A DNA stretch of 64,000 bases, taken from contig NZ_CP012257.1 of NCBI RefSeq assembly GCF_001277175.1, positions 1,922,001 through 1,986,000 of the forward strand, in the 5' to 3' direction. Shown here one piece after another: positions 55,859-64,000 of this stretch (its first letter is position 1; every line of letters starts with the position of its first letter). This DNA comes from Cronobacter universalis NCTC 9529 (GTDB lineage: Bacteria; Pseudomonadota; Gammaproteobacteria; Enterobacterales; Enterobacteriaceae). The notes beneath the pieces are model-generated. The model saw only the letters and a program-made list of their open reading frames with translations, did no database searches and was not told the DNA's origin. Both the position numbers and the translations under genes were made by a program.

Positions 55859-58192
55859 TTAATCCTCGTTAACAACCTTTTCGGCAGCCTTGCGCGCCTG
55901 CACGCGGGCAATCGCGGCGGCAACCGCGGCCTTGCGCGGATCGTCCGCTTCATCTTCTTCTTCGTTCGCCGCCTGCGCGCGCTCATTCGCCTGCGCCGCT
56001 TTGCGGGCTTTGGCGCGGGCAATGGCGGCTTCCACGGCGGCTTTGCGCGGGTCGACCGGTTCGGCAGGCGTTTCTTCCGCCGGGGCGCTTTCAGCAGCCT
56101 GCGCCGCTTTACGCGCTTTGGCGCGGGCGATGGCGGCTTCAACGGCGGCTTTACGCGGGTCGACCGGTTCGGCAGGCGTTTCTTCCGCCGGGGCGCTTTC
56201 AGCAGCCTGCGCCGCTTTGCGGGCTTTAGCACGGGCAATAGCGGCTTCTACGGCGGCTTTGCGCGGGTCGACCGGTTCGGCAGGCTTTTCGTCTGCGGTC
56301 GCGTTTTCCCCGGCCTGCGCCGCTTTGCGGGCTTTAGCGCGGGCAATAGCGGCTTCGACGGCGGCCTTGCGCGGGTCGGCCGGCCCGGCGGGTTTTTCGT
56401 CTGCGGTCGCGTTTTCCCCGGCCTGGGCCGCTTTGCGCGCTTTCGCGCGCTCAATAGCGGCTTCCACCGCGGCCTTGCGCGGGTCGACCGAGTCTGCCGA
56501 CGCGTCAATGTCAGGTTCGGTCGCTTCGTGCGCAGGCACGGAACTGTTCGCCGCCATCTCTTGCTGCACTTTCTCCGCCTGACGCGCGCGCGCCTCCGCC
56601 TTGCGGGCTTCGCGGGCAGCGATCACCGCGCTGTTATCCGGTTTCTCGCCCGCGGCCACGACAACAGGCTGGTCATCGGCTTTCTTGCCGCGCACGCGGG
56701 CCAGCGCCGCCTGGATAGCGTCCTGATCCTGGCCGGAAGGCTGTACCGCCGATTTTTTATGACGCTCAAGGCGCGCGGCTTTTTCACGTTCGAGACGGGC
56801 CTGGCGCGCTTCAAAGCGCGCTTTGGCTTCGGCGGCGCGTTTTTCTTCTTCGGCGATGGCGCGAATTTCCGCTTTTTCCTGACGGAAATATTGCACCAGC
56901 GGAATATTGCTCGGGCAGACCCAGGCGCACGCGCCGCATTCGATGCAGTCAGCCAGATTGTGCGCGGTGGCTTTATCGTGCTGCTGGCCGACGCTGAACC
57001 AGTAAAGCTGCTGCGGCAGCAGATCGGCCGGGCAGGCGTCAGCGCAGGCGCTGCAACGGATGCAGTGCTGCTCTTCCTGCGGCGCGCCCATCTCGGTGGC
57101 GGAAGGCGCCAGCAGGCAGTTAGTGATTTTCACGACCGGCACGTCAAGGCCAGGCAGAGTGAATCCCATCAGCGGGCCGCCCATGATCACCAGCTGTTCG
57201 CTGGTCGGGATAAAGCCGGCGTGTTCGAGCAAGTGGCGCACCGGCGTGCCGATACGCGCCCAGACGTTACCCGGACGGCCCACGGCTTCGCCCGTCAGCG
57301 TTACCACGCGCTCGGTCAGCGGCTCGCCGTCGATAATGGCGCGCTTGACGGCGAACGCGGTGCCGACGTTCTGCATCAGCACGCCGATGTCAGAGGAGCG
57401 ACCGCCGTGCGGCACCTGTTTGCCTGTGAGGATCTGGGTGAGCTGTTTCGCGCCGCCCGACGGGTATTTGGTCGGGATCACGCGCAGACGAATTTTATGT
57501 TCGCCGTGCAGTACGGCGCGCATCATCGAGATAGCCTGCGGCTTGTTATCTTCGATGCCGATCAGCACTTCGCGCGGCTGAAGAATATGCGCAAGGATGC
57601 GCACGCCGTCGATAATCTGCGCGGCACAATCCTGCATCAGGCGGTCATCGGCGGTGATATAGGGCTCGCACTCCGCGGCGTTGATAATCAGCGTTTCGAT
57701 TTTATCGCCGCCGCCCTGCAGCTTGGTGCCGGTCGGGAACCCGGCGCCGCCGAGGCCCGCGACGCCAAACTGATGAATACGTTCAATCAGCGCCTCGCGG
57801 CTGCGGCACGAATAGTCGCTCCAGCCGTCGCGTGCTATCCACCTGTCTTCGCCGTCGGCGTCGATGATTACGGAAAGTTCCGGCAGGGCGGAGGGATGCG
57901 CCGTCGGGTGCGGCATAATCGCCGTTACGGTGCCGGAAGTCGGCGCGTGTACCGGCAGCATCCGGCCGCTCCCTACGGTGAGCTGCTGGCCGCGCAGGAC
58001 TTTATCGCCTGGCGCCACGCAGATCTCGCCTTCACTGCCGATATGCTGTTTAAGCGGAATGATAAAACGGCCCGGCAGCGGCAACTGACGCAGCGGGGTG
58101 CCGTTAGACTGGGTTTTCATCTCCGGCGGATGAATGCCGCCGTTGAAATCCCAGACTTTCTCTTTTCTGAACGCAGAAAATAACTTAAGCAT
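55859..58192 (-). CDS. rsxC: Rsx complex NADH-binding/iron-sulfur subunit RsxC
   Basis: RsxC is the peripheral subunit that takes electrons from NADH through FMN and iron-sulfur centres. The 777-residue protein starts at 58192 ([26 protein letters not shown]), overlapping rsxB by eight bases; a longer open frame is not used. It contains the Rnf barrel and NADH-binding core ([20 protein letters not shown]) and two four-cysteine clusters near residues 375–425 ([12 protein letters not shown] and [14 protein letters not shown]). A long charged coiled-coil region follows, and the C-terminus has six Ala/Lys/Arg-rich repeats of 36–37 residues. Confidence 0.97.
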   Translation of the reverse strand: MLKLFSAFRKEKVWDFNGGIHPPEMKTQSNGTPLRQLPLPGRFIIPLKQHIGSEGEICVAPGDKVLRGQQLTVGSGRMLPVHAPTSGTVTAIMPHPTAHPSALPELSVIIDADGEDRWIARDGWSDYSCRSREALIERIHQFGVAGLGGAGFPTGTKLQGGGDKIETLIINAAECEPYITADDRLMQDCAAQIIDGVRILAHILQPREVLIGIEDNKPQAISMMRAVLHGEHKIRLRVIPTKYPSGGAKQLTQILTGKQVPHGGRSSDIGVLMQNVGTAFAVKRAIIDGEPLTERVVTLTGEAVGRPGNVWARIGTPVRHLLEHAGFIPTSEQLVIMGGPLMGFTLPGLDVPVVKITNCLLAPSATEMGAPQEEQHCIRCSACADACPADLLPQQLYWFSVGQQHDKATAHNLADCIECGACAWVCPSNIPLVQYFRQEKAEIRAIAEEEKRAAEAKARFEARQARLEREKAARLERHKKSAVQPSGQDQDAIQAALARVRGKKADDQPVVVAAGEKPDNSAVIAAREARKAEARARQAEKVQQEMAANSSVPAHEATEPDIDASADSVDPRKAAVEAAIERAKARKAAQAGENATADEKPAGPADPRKAAVEAAIARAKARKAAQAGENATADEKPAEPVDPRKAAVEAAIARAKARKAAQAAESAPAEETPAEPVDPRKAAVEAAIARAKARKAAQAAESAPAEETPAEPVDPRKAAVEAAIARAKARKAAQANERAQAANEEEDEADDPRKAAVAAAIARVQARKAAEKVVNED
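55880..56500 (-). repeat. six tandem 108-base repeats at the 3' end of rsxC
   Basis: Units recur at 108 bases (one at 111), for example the CGACCGGTTC landmark at 56053, 56161 and 56269 and its variants at 56377 and 56485. Each encodes a [25 protein letters not shown] helix plus a variable acidic linker. The two units around 56053–56260 are nearly identical in DNA, a sign of recent duplication. Confidence 0.93.
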
Positions 58193-58763
58193 GTTGTTCC
58201 ACAGGAATGTTACGCACCGGAATGGTGTTGAGATCCCACTTCCAGTTATCCGTTGTGGTGGCGGCCGGACGCAGTTCAATACACTGCGTCGGGCAGGGAT
58301 CTACACAGAGATTACAGCCAGTGCAGAGGTCGCTCATCACGGTGTGCATGGCGCGCGTGGCGCCGACGATAGCATCCACCGGACAGGCCTGAATACATTT
58401 TGTGCAGCCGATGCAGTTCGGCTCGTCGATGACGGCCAGCATACGTACCGGCTCGGCCATCGCGGCGTCGCCGTCCAGCGGCTGCGGTTCGACGTTAAGG
58501 AGCGTGGCGATTTTCTGCATCACCGGCTCGCCGCCAGGCACGCAGCGGTTGATCTGCTCGCCGTTATTGGCGACCGCTTCAGCATACGGGCGACAGCCCG
58601 GATACCCGCACTGGCCGCACTGGCTCTGGGGCAGCAGTTCGTCAACCTGATCGACCACGGGATCTTCTTCGGCGGCGAAGCGGCGCGAGGCGTAGCCCAG
58701 CAGCATGCCGAACAGCAGGGCCAGCAGCGTCAGCGCGATAACCGCGATAACAATCATTTCCAT
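58185..58763 (-). CDS. rsxB: Rsx complex ferredoxin subunit RsxB
   Basis: RsxB is the polyferredoxin of the complex. The 192 residues begin with a membrane helix ([28 protein letters not shown] start). A four-cysteine cluster follows ([17 protein letters not shown]), and then two classical 2[4Fe-4S] motifs, [18 protein letters not shown] and [18 protein letters not shown]. It passes electrons between membrane flavins and soluble partners. Its start overlaps the rsxA stop, and its end overlaps the rsxC start by eight bases. Confidence 0.97.
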   Translation of the reverse strand: MEMIVIAVIALTLLALLFGMLLGYASRRFAAEEDPVVDQVDELLPQSQCGQCGYPGCRPYAEAVANNGEQINRCVPGGEPVMQKIATLLNVEPQPLDGDAAMAEPVRMLAVIDEPNCIGCTKCIQACPVDAIVGATRAMHTVMSDLCTGCNLCVDPCPTQCIELRPAATTTDNWKWDLNTIPVRNIPVEQHA

Positions 58764-59344
58764 CAGAACTTCACCAGCCCGCTAAAGCCCATAAAGGCCA
58801 GAGACATCAGGCCCGCTGTGACCAGCGCGATGGCGTTGCCGCGAAACGGCAGCGGGACGTCGGCGACGACCAGACGCTCGCGAATGGCGGCGAACAGCAC
58901 CATGACCAGCGAGAAGCCGACCGCGGCGGAAAAGCCGTAGAGCGCCGACTGCAAAAAAGTATGGTTAAGATTGATGCTCAGCAGCGCCACGCCCAGTACG
59001 GCGCAGTTGGTAGTAATCAGCGGCAGATAAATGCCCAGCAGGCGATAGAGCGCAGGGCTGGTTTTGCGCACCACCATTTCGGTAAACTGCACCACCACCG
59101 CGATAACCAGAATAAAGGCCATCGTGCGCAGGTAGACCAGCTCAAGCGGCACCAGAATCAGATGATCGATGATCCATGAGAAAATGGTCGCCAGCGTCAT
59201 CACGAACGTGGTGGCCATCCCCATGCCGATCGCGGATTCCAGTTTTTTGGAAACGCCCATAAACGGACACAGGCCGAGAAACTTCACGAGAACGAAGTTA
59301 TTGACCAGCACCGTTCCAACAAATAACAGCAAATAATCAGACAT
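58763..59344 (-). CDS. rsxA: Rsx complex membrane subunit RsxA
   Basis: RsxA, first gene of the rsxABCDGE-nth operon, encodes a 193-residue six-helix membrane protein paralogous to RsxE. It carries [42 protein letters not shown] and [18 protein letters not shown] with the conserved cysteines that ligate a membrane [2Fe-2S] cluster in Rnf relatives. The operon order and overlaps equal those of E. coli. The complex lowers the oxidised fraction of SoxR and so limits the superoxide response. Confidence 0.97.
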   Translation of the reverse strand: MSDYLLLFVGTVLVNNFVLVKFLGLCPFMGVSKKLESAIGMGMATTFVMTLATIFSWIIDHLILVPLELVYLRTMAFILVIAVVVQFTEMVVRKTSPALYRLLGIYLPLITTNCAVLGVALLSINLNHTFLQSALYGFSAAVGFSLVMVLFAAIRERLVVADVPLPFRGNAIALVTAGLMSLAFMGFSGLVKF

Positions 59345-59418
59345 TATTCGACCTGAAACGAAAAAAGCCGCTCATTATCGGACATCCGACAGAGGGCGAC
59401 AACGGAGAATCTGTAAGG

Positions 59419-59862
59419 TTATTTTGCCCTGACAAACGTCTGCTTCACGCGCGCCGAGCGCTTAAAATAGGGCACCAGCAGCGCGGCCGCCAGTAACGGA
59501 AACAGCAGCTGACGCACCGCCAGCGCGTCGCTCACCGGCGAGAACGCGAAAGATTTAATCGCCAGCAGGACGGTCAGCAGCAGCCAGATAATATAGTGGC
59601 GCGGCACGCCCTGACGGCGTTTGAAAAAGGCGACGGTCAGCCAGAGCGTATAGCCCCACATCGCCATGGCGCACAGCATCGAGCCATACCAGAAAAGCAC
59701 TTGCGTTGTGCCTTGTGCGCTGAGCGCCTGATGGACTTGCGGGGAAGCAAGTCCCATCACATAGAGCGCGACGGCAAGCGTGGTGCTAAGTAAAGACATC
59801 AATAACCAGGCGAGAGGGGCGAGCAACCAGCCTCCGATACGCATCGGGGACGCGTCGGTCAT
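59419..59862 (-). CDS. ydgK: DUF2569 membrane protein YdgK
   Basis: The 147-residue inner-membrane protein has four hydrophobic helices and the DUF2569 pattern (MRIGGWLLAPLAWLL near the start and RRQGVPRHYIIWLLLTVLL in the middle). The function is unknown. As in E. coli it lies upstream of rsxA on the same strand, with a 74-base gap that could hold the rsx promoter. Confidence 0.93.
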   Translation of the reverse strand: MTDASPMRIGGWLLAPLAWLLMSLLSTTLAVALYVMGLASPQVHQALSAQGTTQVLFWYGSMLCAMAMWGYTLWLTVAFFKRRQGVPRHYIIWLLLTVLLAIKSFAFSPVSDALAVRQLLFPLLAAALLVPYFKRSARVKQTFVRAK

Positions 59863-59956
59863 ATAACCTCCCGGGATATAAATTCAACAAATGGCTAAAG
59901 ATTAATTACAGCGCAAAGATTATAAAGATTTTCTGTCTGATTGCTACCTTTACGGC

Positions 59957-60172
59957 TTACTGTACGTAACGCCAGACGGTTTTCGGCACCTGGCCGAGAT
60001 CGTACAGCCGACCGCCTGACACCAGCTCCGCGCGGCGGTGATCCGCGGCACGATACATATTGATAATTTCCTGATTATCCGTAAGGGTGTAATTAAGGTG
60101 ATCGAACAATTTTTCCAGACTTTCAAGCGTGCTGATTTTACGAAACTTTAATAAATAGTCCTGAACGGTCAT
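59957..60172 (-). CDS. cnu: Hha-family H-NS partner Cnu (YdgT)
   Basis: Cnu is a small Hha-like protein that binds H-NS or StpA and modulates silencing of horizontally acquired genes; it was also found to bind oriC. The 71 residues begin [30 protein letters not shown] and end [19 protein letters not shown], nearly identical to E. coli. Upstream is an unusually long region without genes. Functionally it belongs with SlyA as a potential controller of the AT-rich islands in this chromosome. Confidence 0.96.
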   Translation of the reverse strand: MTVQDYLLKFRKISTLESLEKLFDHLNYTLTDNQEIINMYRAADHRRAELVSGGRLYDLGQVPKTVWRYVQ

Positions 60173-60813
60173 GTTAATCGTTATCCGCGCAATAGAATAA
60201 TAATGAGATGTCGCCGGGAAAGGCGGGCCGGGTAAAGAATAAACGCAAAAACGGGGTTATGCAGGTTTAATAAAAGCCTGAATAACATTTAAGAGTTTTC
60301 CTTGAGAATTAACGCAGGCCCGGCATCCGGGAGAGAAAGAGTAACGCGCTTCGCCAGCGCTGGCAATATCCCGTTCGTGCCTGTTTCCCGCCTTTTTACG
60401 ACAATATGTAAACCCGATTCCAGACGCCGCACGCCCCGCCGCGCGCGGCGCGGTTGACGGCAGACCTGCTATTTCCAGGTGTTTTTCAGCAGACGCCTTG
60501 CGCGTTCAGGTTTTATTCGCTCTTGTGGAGGCAACATTAATGGCGCGATAAACGCCACGCTATTTCTTTAAGTCGTGTTGCTTATTTCATCAAAACAATA
60601 AAGGGCGCACATCTCATCAGGTGAAGCCGCGTTCACATTTGAACGTACCCGAAGGGCGACATCTTCACTGACTTACCGGAATGATTCTGACGCCTGCCAA
60701 AAAAATGATGAAAATTCTGAAATAAGCCGTTTATTTTCGTTTGGTTATGAAAGCGTTGAGGCGACGTTGCGAATGGTGTCAAATACGGGTGTGAACTCAG
60801 CAGAGGAATGAAC
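60173..60813. other. long intergenic region between cnu and ydgJ
   Basis: About 640 bases separate divergent cnu and ydgJ. No frame in it has both a ribosome site and a recognisable product. In particular the small membrane protein Blr, found here in E. coli, was not seen. Small symmetric elements such as GTTCA-CATT-TGAAC (around 60630–60645) could be regulatory. Confidence 0.45.
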
Positions 60814-61857
60814 ATGAAAGATAATGTCCGGGTGGGATTAATCGGTTACGGCTACGCCAGTAAAACCTTTCACGCGCCGCTTATCGCCGGCACGCCAGGG
60901 ATGGAGCTTGCCGCCGTCTCCAGCAGCGACGCCGCGAAAGTTCACGCCGACTGGCCGGGAATGGCCGTGGTCTCCGATCCCAAACAGCTGTTTAACAATC
61001 CGCATCTCGATCTGATTGTCATTCCCACGCCGAATGATACCCACTTCCCGCTGGCGAAAGCGGCGCTGGAAGCCGGTAAACATGTGGTGGTGGATAAACC
61101 CTTTACGGTCACGTTGTCGCAGGCGCGCGAGCTGGAGACGCTGGCGAAAAGCTTAGGCCTGGTGCTGTCGGTGTTTCATAACCGCCGCTGGGACAGCGAT
61201 TTCCTGACGCTGAAACAGATTATCGCCGAAGGGCAGATTGGCGAAGTCGCCTACTTCGAATCGCATTTTGACCGCTTTCGCCCCAAGGTGCGCGACCGCT
61301 GGCGCGAGCAGGCCGGGCCGGGCAGCGGCATCTGGTACGATCTGGCGCCGCATTTGCTGGATCAGGCGGTACAGCTCTTCGGCCTGCCGGTCAGTATTAA
61401 CGTCGATCTGGCTGAGCTACGCCCGAGCGCGCAGGCGACCGACTATTTTCACGCGGTGCTGGCGTACCCGGAGCGTCGCGTCGTGCTGCACGGCACCATG
61501 CTGGCGGCGGCGGAATCCGCGCGCTATATCGTTCACGGCACCCGCGGCAGCTATGTGAAGTTCGGGCTGGATCCCCAGGAGGAGAGCCTGAAATCGGGCG
61601 TGCGTCCGCCGCAGGAAAACTGGGGCTACGACATGCGCGACGGCGTGCTGACGGTGGCGCGCGGCGACATGCTCGATGAGCAGACGCTGCTGACGGTGCC
61701 GGGCAACTATCCGGCCTATTATGCCGCCGTGCGCAGCGCCATTCGCGGCGAAGGCGAAAACCCGGTGCCCGCAAGCCAGGCCATCGTCGTGATGGAGCTG
61801 ATTGAAGCAGGGATTGAATCGGCGAAACGCCGCGCGGCATTCTGCCTGCGCAGTTAA
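60814..61857 (+). CDS. ydgJ: Gfo/Idh/MocA-family oxidoreductase YdgJ
   Basis: The 347-residue NAD(P)-dependent dehydrogenase has the N-terminal Rossmann motif VGLIGYGYASKTFHAPLIAG, the family EKP-type motif as VVDKPFTVTLSQARELE, and the catalytic-histidine region SGIWYDLAPHLLDQAVQLFG. ATGs occur at 60808 and 60814; the second is better spaced from AGAGGA and gives an E. coli-like start. The substrate is unknown, probably a sugar or cyclitol derivative. Confidence 0.95.
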   Translation: MKDNVRVGLIGYGYASKTFHAPLIAGTPGMELAAVSSSDAAKVHADWPGMAVVSDPKQLFNNPHLDLIVIPTPNDTHFPLAKAALEAGKHVVVDKPFTVTLSQARELETLAKSLGLVLSVFHNRRWDSDFLTLKQIIAEGQIGEVAYFESHFDRFRPKVRDRWREQAGPGSGIWYDLAPHLLDQAVQLFGLPVSINVDLAELRPSAQATDYFHAVLAYPERRVVLHGTMLAAAESARYIVHGTRGSYVKFGLDPQEESLKSGVRPPQENWGYDMRDGVLTVARGDMLDEQTLLTVPGNYPAYYAAVRSAIRGEGENPVPASQAIVVMELIEAGIESAKRRAAFCLRS

Positions 61858-62010
61858 AGTATGACGCTCCGGCGCGGGTCGTCGGGGCGTCGCTTTTCCC
61901 GCCTTATTAAACGGCGCGTCACTCAGACGCACCGTTTCAGCCGCATTACTCGCCAGGATCGGCTTTTTGTTGCAAAGTAGATCAACCTGCAACATGACAA
62001 GGAACTGACA

Positions 62011-63009
62011 ATGAACTGGCTGAAACGCCTGAAAATTGACACTTTTTTACTGGTTATGATTGGCGTCGTGATTGTCGCGTCGCTGTTTCCCTGCGAAGGG
62101 CGAGTCAAAACGGTGTTTGAATACCTCACCACGGCCGCCATCGCGCTGCTGTTTTTTATGCATGGCGCGAAACTCTCCCGTGAGGCGATTCTGGCCGGAA
62201 TGGGGCACTGGCGGCTGCATCTGATGGTGTTTCTCAGCACGTTCGTGCTCTTCCCGCTGATTGGTCTGGCGATGAAGTTTATTCCGCACAGCGTATTGCC
62301 GCCGTCGCTCTATATGGGCTTTCTCTATCTCTGCGCGCTGCCTGCGACGGTACAGTCAGCCATCGCGTTTACCTCCGTCGCCCGCGGCAACGTGGCGGCG
62401 GCGGTATGCAGCGCGTCGGCGTCCAGCATTCTCGGGATTTTTCTCTCGCCGGTGCTGGTGGGGGTCATGATGCAGGCCCAGCAGGGCGACACCAACACGC
62501 TCGACGCCATCGGGAAAATTGTGCTGCAACTGATGGTGCCGTTTGTGATTGGGCATCTCTCGCGCCCGCTGATTGGCCGCTGGGTCGACCGACATAAAAA
62601 GCTTATCAATATGACCGACCGCTCGTCGATTCTGCTGGTGGTGTATGTCGCCTTCAGCGAGGCGGTAGTAGAGGGCATCTGGCATCAGGTGACGGGTCTT
62701 TCGCTGCTGGCGGTGGTCGTTGTGTCGCTGGTGCTGCTGGCGATTGTGCTGGTGGTGAACGTCTGGATGTCGCGCCTGTTCGGCTTTAATAAAGAAGATG
62801 AGATAACCATCGTCTTCTGCGGCTCCAAAAAGAGCCTCGCGAACGGCGTGCCGATGGCGAACGTGCTGTTTCCGGCAAGCCAGGTGGGGATCATGGTGCT
62901 GCCGCTGATGATTTTCCATCAGATCCAGCTGATGGTCTGCGCGGTCATGGCCCAGCGCTATGCGAGACGCAATGAAGAGAAAACAGGCCAGAAGGCATCC
63001 GCCTCCTGA
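62011..63009 (+). CDS. bile acid:sodium symporter-family transporter (YfeH-like)
   Basis: The 332-residue inner-membrane protein has nine to ten helices and belongs to the SBF family. It is very similar to E. coli YfeH, including LTTAAIALLFFMHGAKLSREAI, NVAAAVCSASASSILGIFLSPVLVG and ITIVFCGSKKSLANGVPMANVLFP. The substrate is unknown. In E. coli yfeH lies elsewhere, and no homologue sits between ydgJ and add, so this is an insertion or a different ancestral order. The start ATG follows ACAAGGAAC. Confidence 0.9.
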   Translation: MNWLKRLKIDTFLLVMIGVVIVASLFPCEGRVKTVFEYLTTAAIALLFFMHGAKLSREAILAGMGHWRLHLMVFLSTFVLFPLIGLAMKFIPHSVLPPSLYMGFLYLCALPATVQSAIAFTSVARGNVAAAVCSASASSILGIFLSPVLVGVMMQAQQGDTNTLDAIGKIVLQLMVPFVIGHLSRPLIGRWVDRHKKLINMTDRSSILLVVYVAFSEAVVEGIWHQVTGLSLLAVVVVSLVLLAIVLVVNVWMSRLFGFNKEDEITIVFCGSKKSLANGVPMANVLFPASQVGIMVLPLMIFHQIQLMVCAVMAQRYARRNEEKTGQKASAS

Positions 63010-63023
63010 CCCGGCGGCGCGGC

Positions 63024-64000
63024 TTACGCCGCGCTGACTTTAGCCACCAGCGCCTGTTTTTCCGCGTCCGTCAGGAACGCGATTTTCAGGCCGTTCTCCT
63101 GCGCGGTGCGGATCTGCGCCGCGCTCAGCCCCGCCGCGGGTGCCGCTACCTGGTATTCATGGCCGATATCCACGCCCTGTACGCCCGGATCGTCGGTGTT
63201 AATCGTGGCCAGGATATTGTGCTCCAGGAAGGTCTTCAGCGGGTGATGCGCCAGTGACGCCACCGTGCTGGTCTGGATATTCGAGGTCAGGCAGGATTCT
63301 ATGCCAATCCCCTGTTCCGCCAGGAAATCCATCAGCGCCGGATCTTCCACCGCTTTTACGCCGTGACCGATGCGCTCGGCGCCCAGTTCGCGAATTGCCT
63401 GCCAGATGCTCTCCGGGCCTGCGGCTTCACCCGCGTGTACGGTGATATGCCAGCCCGCGTCACGCCCGCGGTTAAAGTGATTCAGGAACAGGCTGCCGGG
63501 GAAGCCCAGCTCGTCGCCCGCCAGATCGAGCGCGGTGATGTGGTCGCGATGCGCCAGCAGGCCGTCCAGTTCGGCCACGCACGCCTCTTCACCAAAAGTA
63601 CGGCTCAGGATGCCGATAAGACGGGCGTCCACGCCGTAGTCGCGGCTGCCCTGGCGCACGCCGTCAATCACGGCGTCGACGACGCCCGCCACCGGCAGGT
63701 TGTGCGTCATCGCCATATAGCCCGGCGAGAAACGCAGCTCCACATAATGCAGGCCGTTGCGCGCGGCGTCTTCCATATTTTCATACGCCACGCGGCGGCA
63801 GGCTTCCAGCGAGCCGAGCACCTTCACGCCCCAGTCGAGTTTGGCGAGGAAGCTCACCAGATCCGGTTCGTTTTTAGTGATCTGGACGTGCGGGCGCAGC
63901 GTCTCCAGCGTGTCGGCGGGCAGGGCGAGATTAAACTGGCGGCCCAGGTCGAGAATGGTTTGCGTGCGGATGTTGCCGTCAAGATGGCGATGAAGGTCGG
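63024..64000 (-). CDS. add: adenosine deaminase (partial, N-terminus outside)
   Basis: Add deaminates adenosine to inosine in purine salvage. The frame runs off the right edge, so about nine N-terminal residues are missing. What remains starts [11 protein letters not shown], with the two zinc-binding histidines, and includes [30 protein letters not shown] with the catalytic histidine, and NTDDPGVQG with the zinc-ligand aspartates. The reading frame has no break. It neighbours the YfeH-like gene convergently with a 14-base gap. Confidence 0.97.
   Translation of the reverse strand, partial: DLHRHLDGNIRTQTILDLGRQFNLALPADTLETLRPHVQITKNEPDLVSFLAKLDWGVKVLGSLEACRRVAYENMEDAARNGLHYVELRFSPGYMAMTHNLPVAGVVDAVIDGVRQGSRDYGVDARLIGILSRTFGEEACVAELDGLLAHRDHITALDLAGDELGFPGSLFLNHFNRGRDAGWHITVHAGEAAGPESIWQAIRELGAERIGHGVKAVEDPALMDFLAEQGIGIESCLTSNIQTSTVASLAHHPLKTFLEHNILATINTDDPGVQGVDIGHEYQVAAPAAGLSAAQIRTAQENGLKIAFLTDAEKQALVAKVSAA

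Noticed and set aside
55880..56500. Regular repeats considered as a CRISPR array
   Set aside because: Unit length is 108 bases, all in frame within rsxC, with no unique spacers.
55823..58183. 786-codon + strand frame opposite rsxC, with Phe/Gly/Arg repeats
   Set aside because: It is the exact complement of the rsxC repeat region; the repeats belong to RsxC, and the antisense product is low-complexity.
60633..60815. 60-codon minus-strand frame ahead of ydgJ
   Set aside because: It overlaps the ydgJ start and its ribosome site; no ribosome site or family of its own.

Overview
The window is chromosomal DNA of a GC-rich member of the Enterobacteriaceae. From about 19.4 kb to the right end, gene order follows the Escherichia coli add–rsx–nth–tyrS–slyA–rnt–purR–cfa–mdtK segment almost gene for gene, read in reverse. 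Protein sequences are close to E. coli but clearly diverged, and base composition is higher in GC. The accessory content (bet genes, a type VI secretion fragment, an EptA-like enzyme, a cellobiose-type PTS locus) would suit Cronobacter or a close relative; that genus call is an inference from content, not a database match.

Left part (1–19.4 kb), accessory: the tail of an unrecognised gene; an IraP-like anti-adaptor; a GFA-family zinc protein; a metallo-beta-lactamase-fold hydrolase divergent from a LysR regulator; the complete choline-to-glycine-betaine system (betI-betB-betA divergent from betT, with a recognisable BetI operator); an HxlR regulator divergent from an exported SnoaL-like protein; a Fic-motif protein preceded by a perfect inverted repeat; and a short exported protein. 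Then comes a stripped-down type VI secretion cluster (tssB, tssC, tssJ, vgrG). It ends in an AT-rich cassette that encodes a DUF6402-type protein, a frameshifted small membrane protein and a truncated ORF, and closes with a decayed second copy of part of vgrG. This island abuts two tandem tRNA-Val(GAC) genes.

Right part (19.4–64 kb), core: mdtK, ribC, then an inserted beta-glucoside locus (LacI-type regulator, GH1 enzyme, PTS EIIC) before cfa, punC/punR, purR, ynhF, ydhP, mepH, grxD, rnt, gloA, nemA-nemR, an inserted EptA-like phosphoethanolamine transferase, ydhL, ydhF, sodC, ydhKJI, slyA, slyB, anmK, mliC, pdxH, tyrS, pdxY, gstA, dtpA, nth, rsxEGDCBA, ydgK, cnu, ydgJ, a YfeH-like transporter and most of add. 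Compared with E. coli, sodB is missing between ydhP and mepH, and blr is not seen next to cnu.

Themes: osmoprotection (bet), purine handling (purR, punRC, add), vitamin B6 and riboflavin metabolism (pdxH, pdxY, ribC), and redox and electrophile stress (nemRA, gloA, sodC, grxD, gstA, rsx and the SoxR-reducing complex). The most interesting non-routine signals are: a T-tract frameshift in the candidate immunity gene of the VI cassette; the vgrG-derived direct repeats around that cassette; a perfect SlyA box abutting a good sigma-70 promoter upstream of cfa, whose leader contains a terminator-like hairpin; and a second NemR-box-like site plus a terminator between nemR and nemA. I saw no CRISPR array, complete insertion sequence or prophage.
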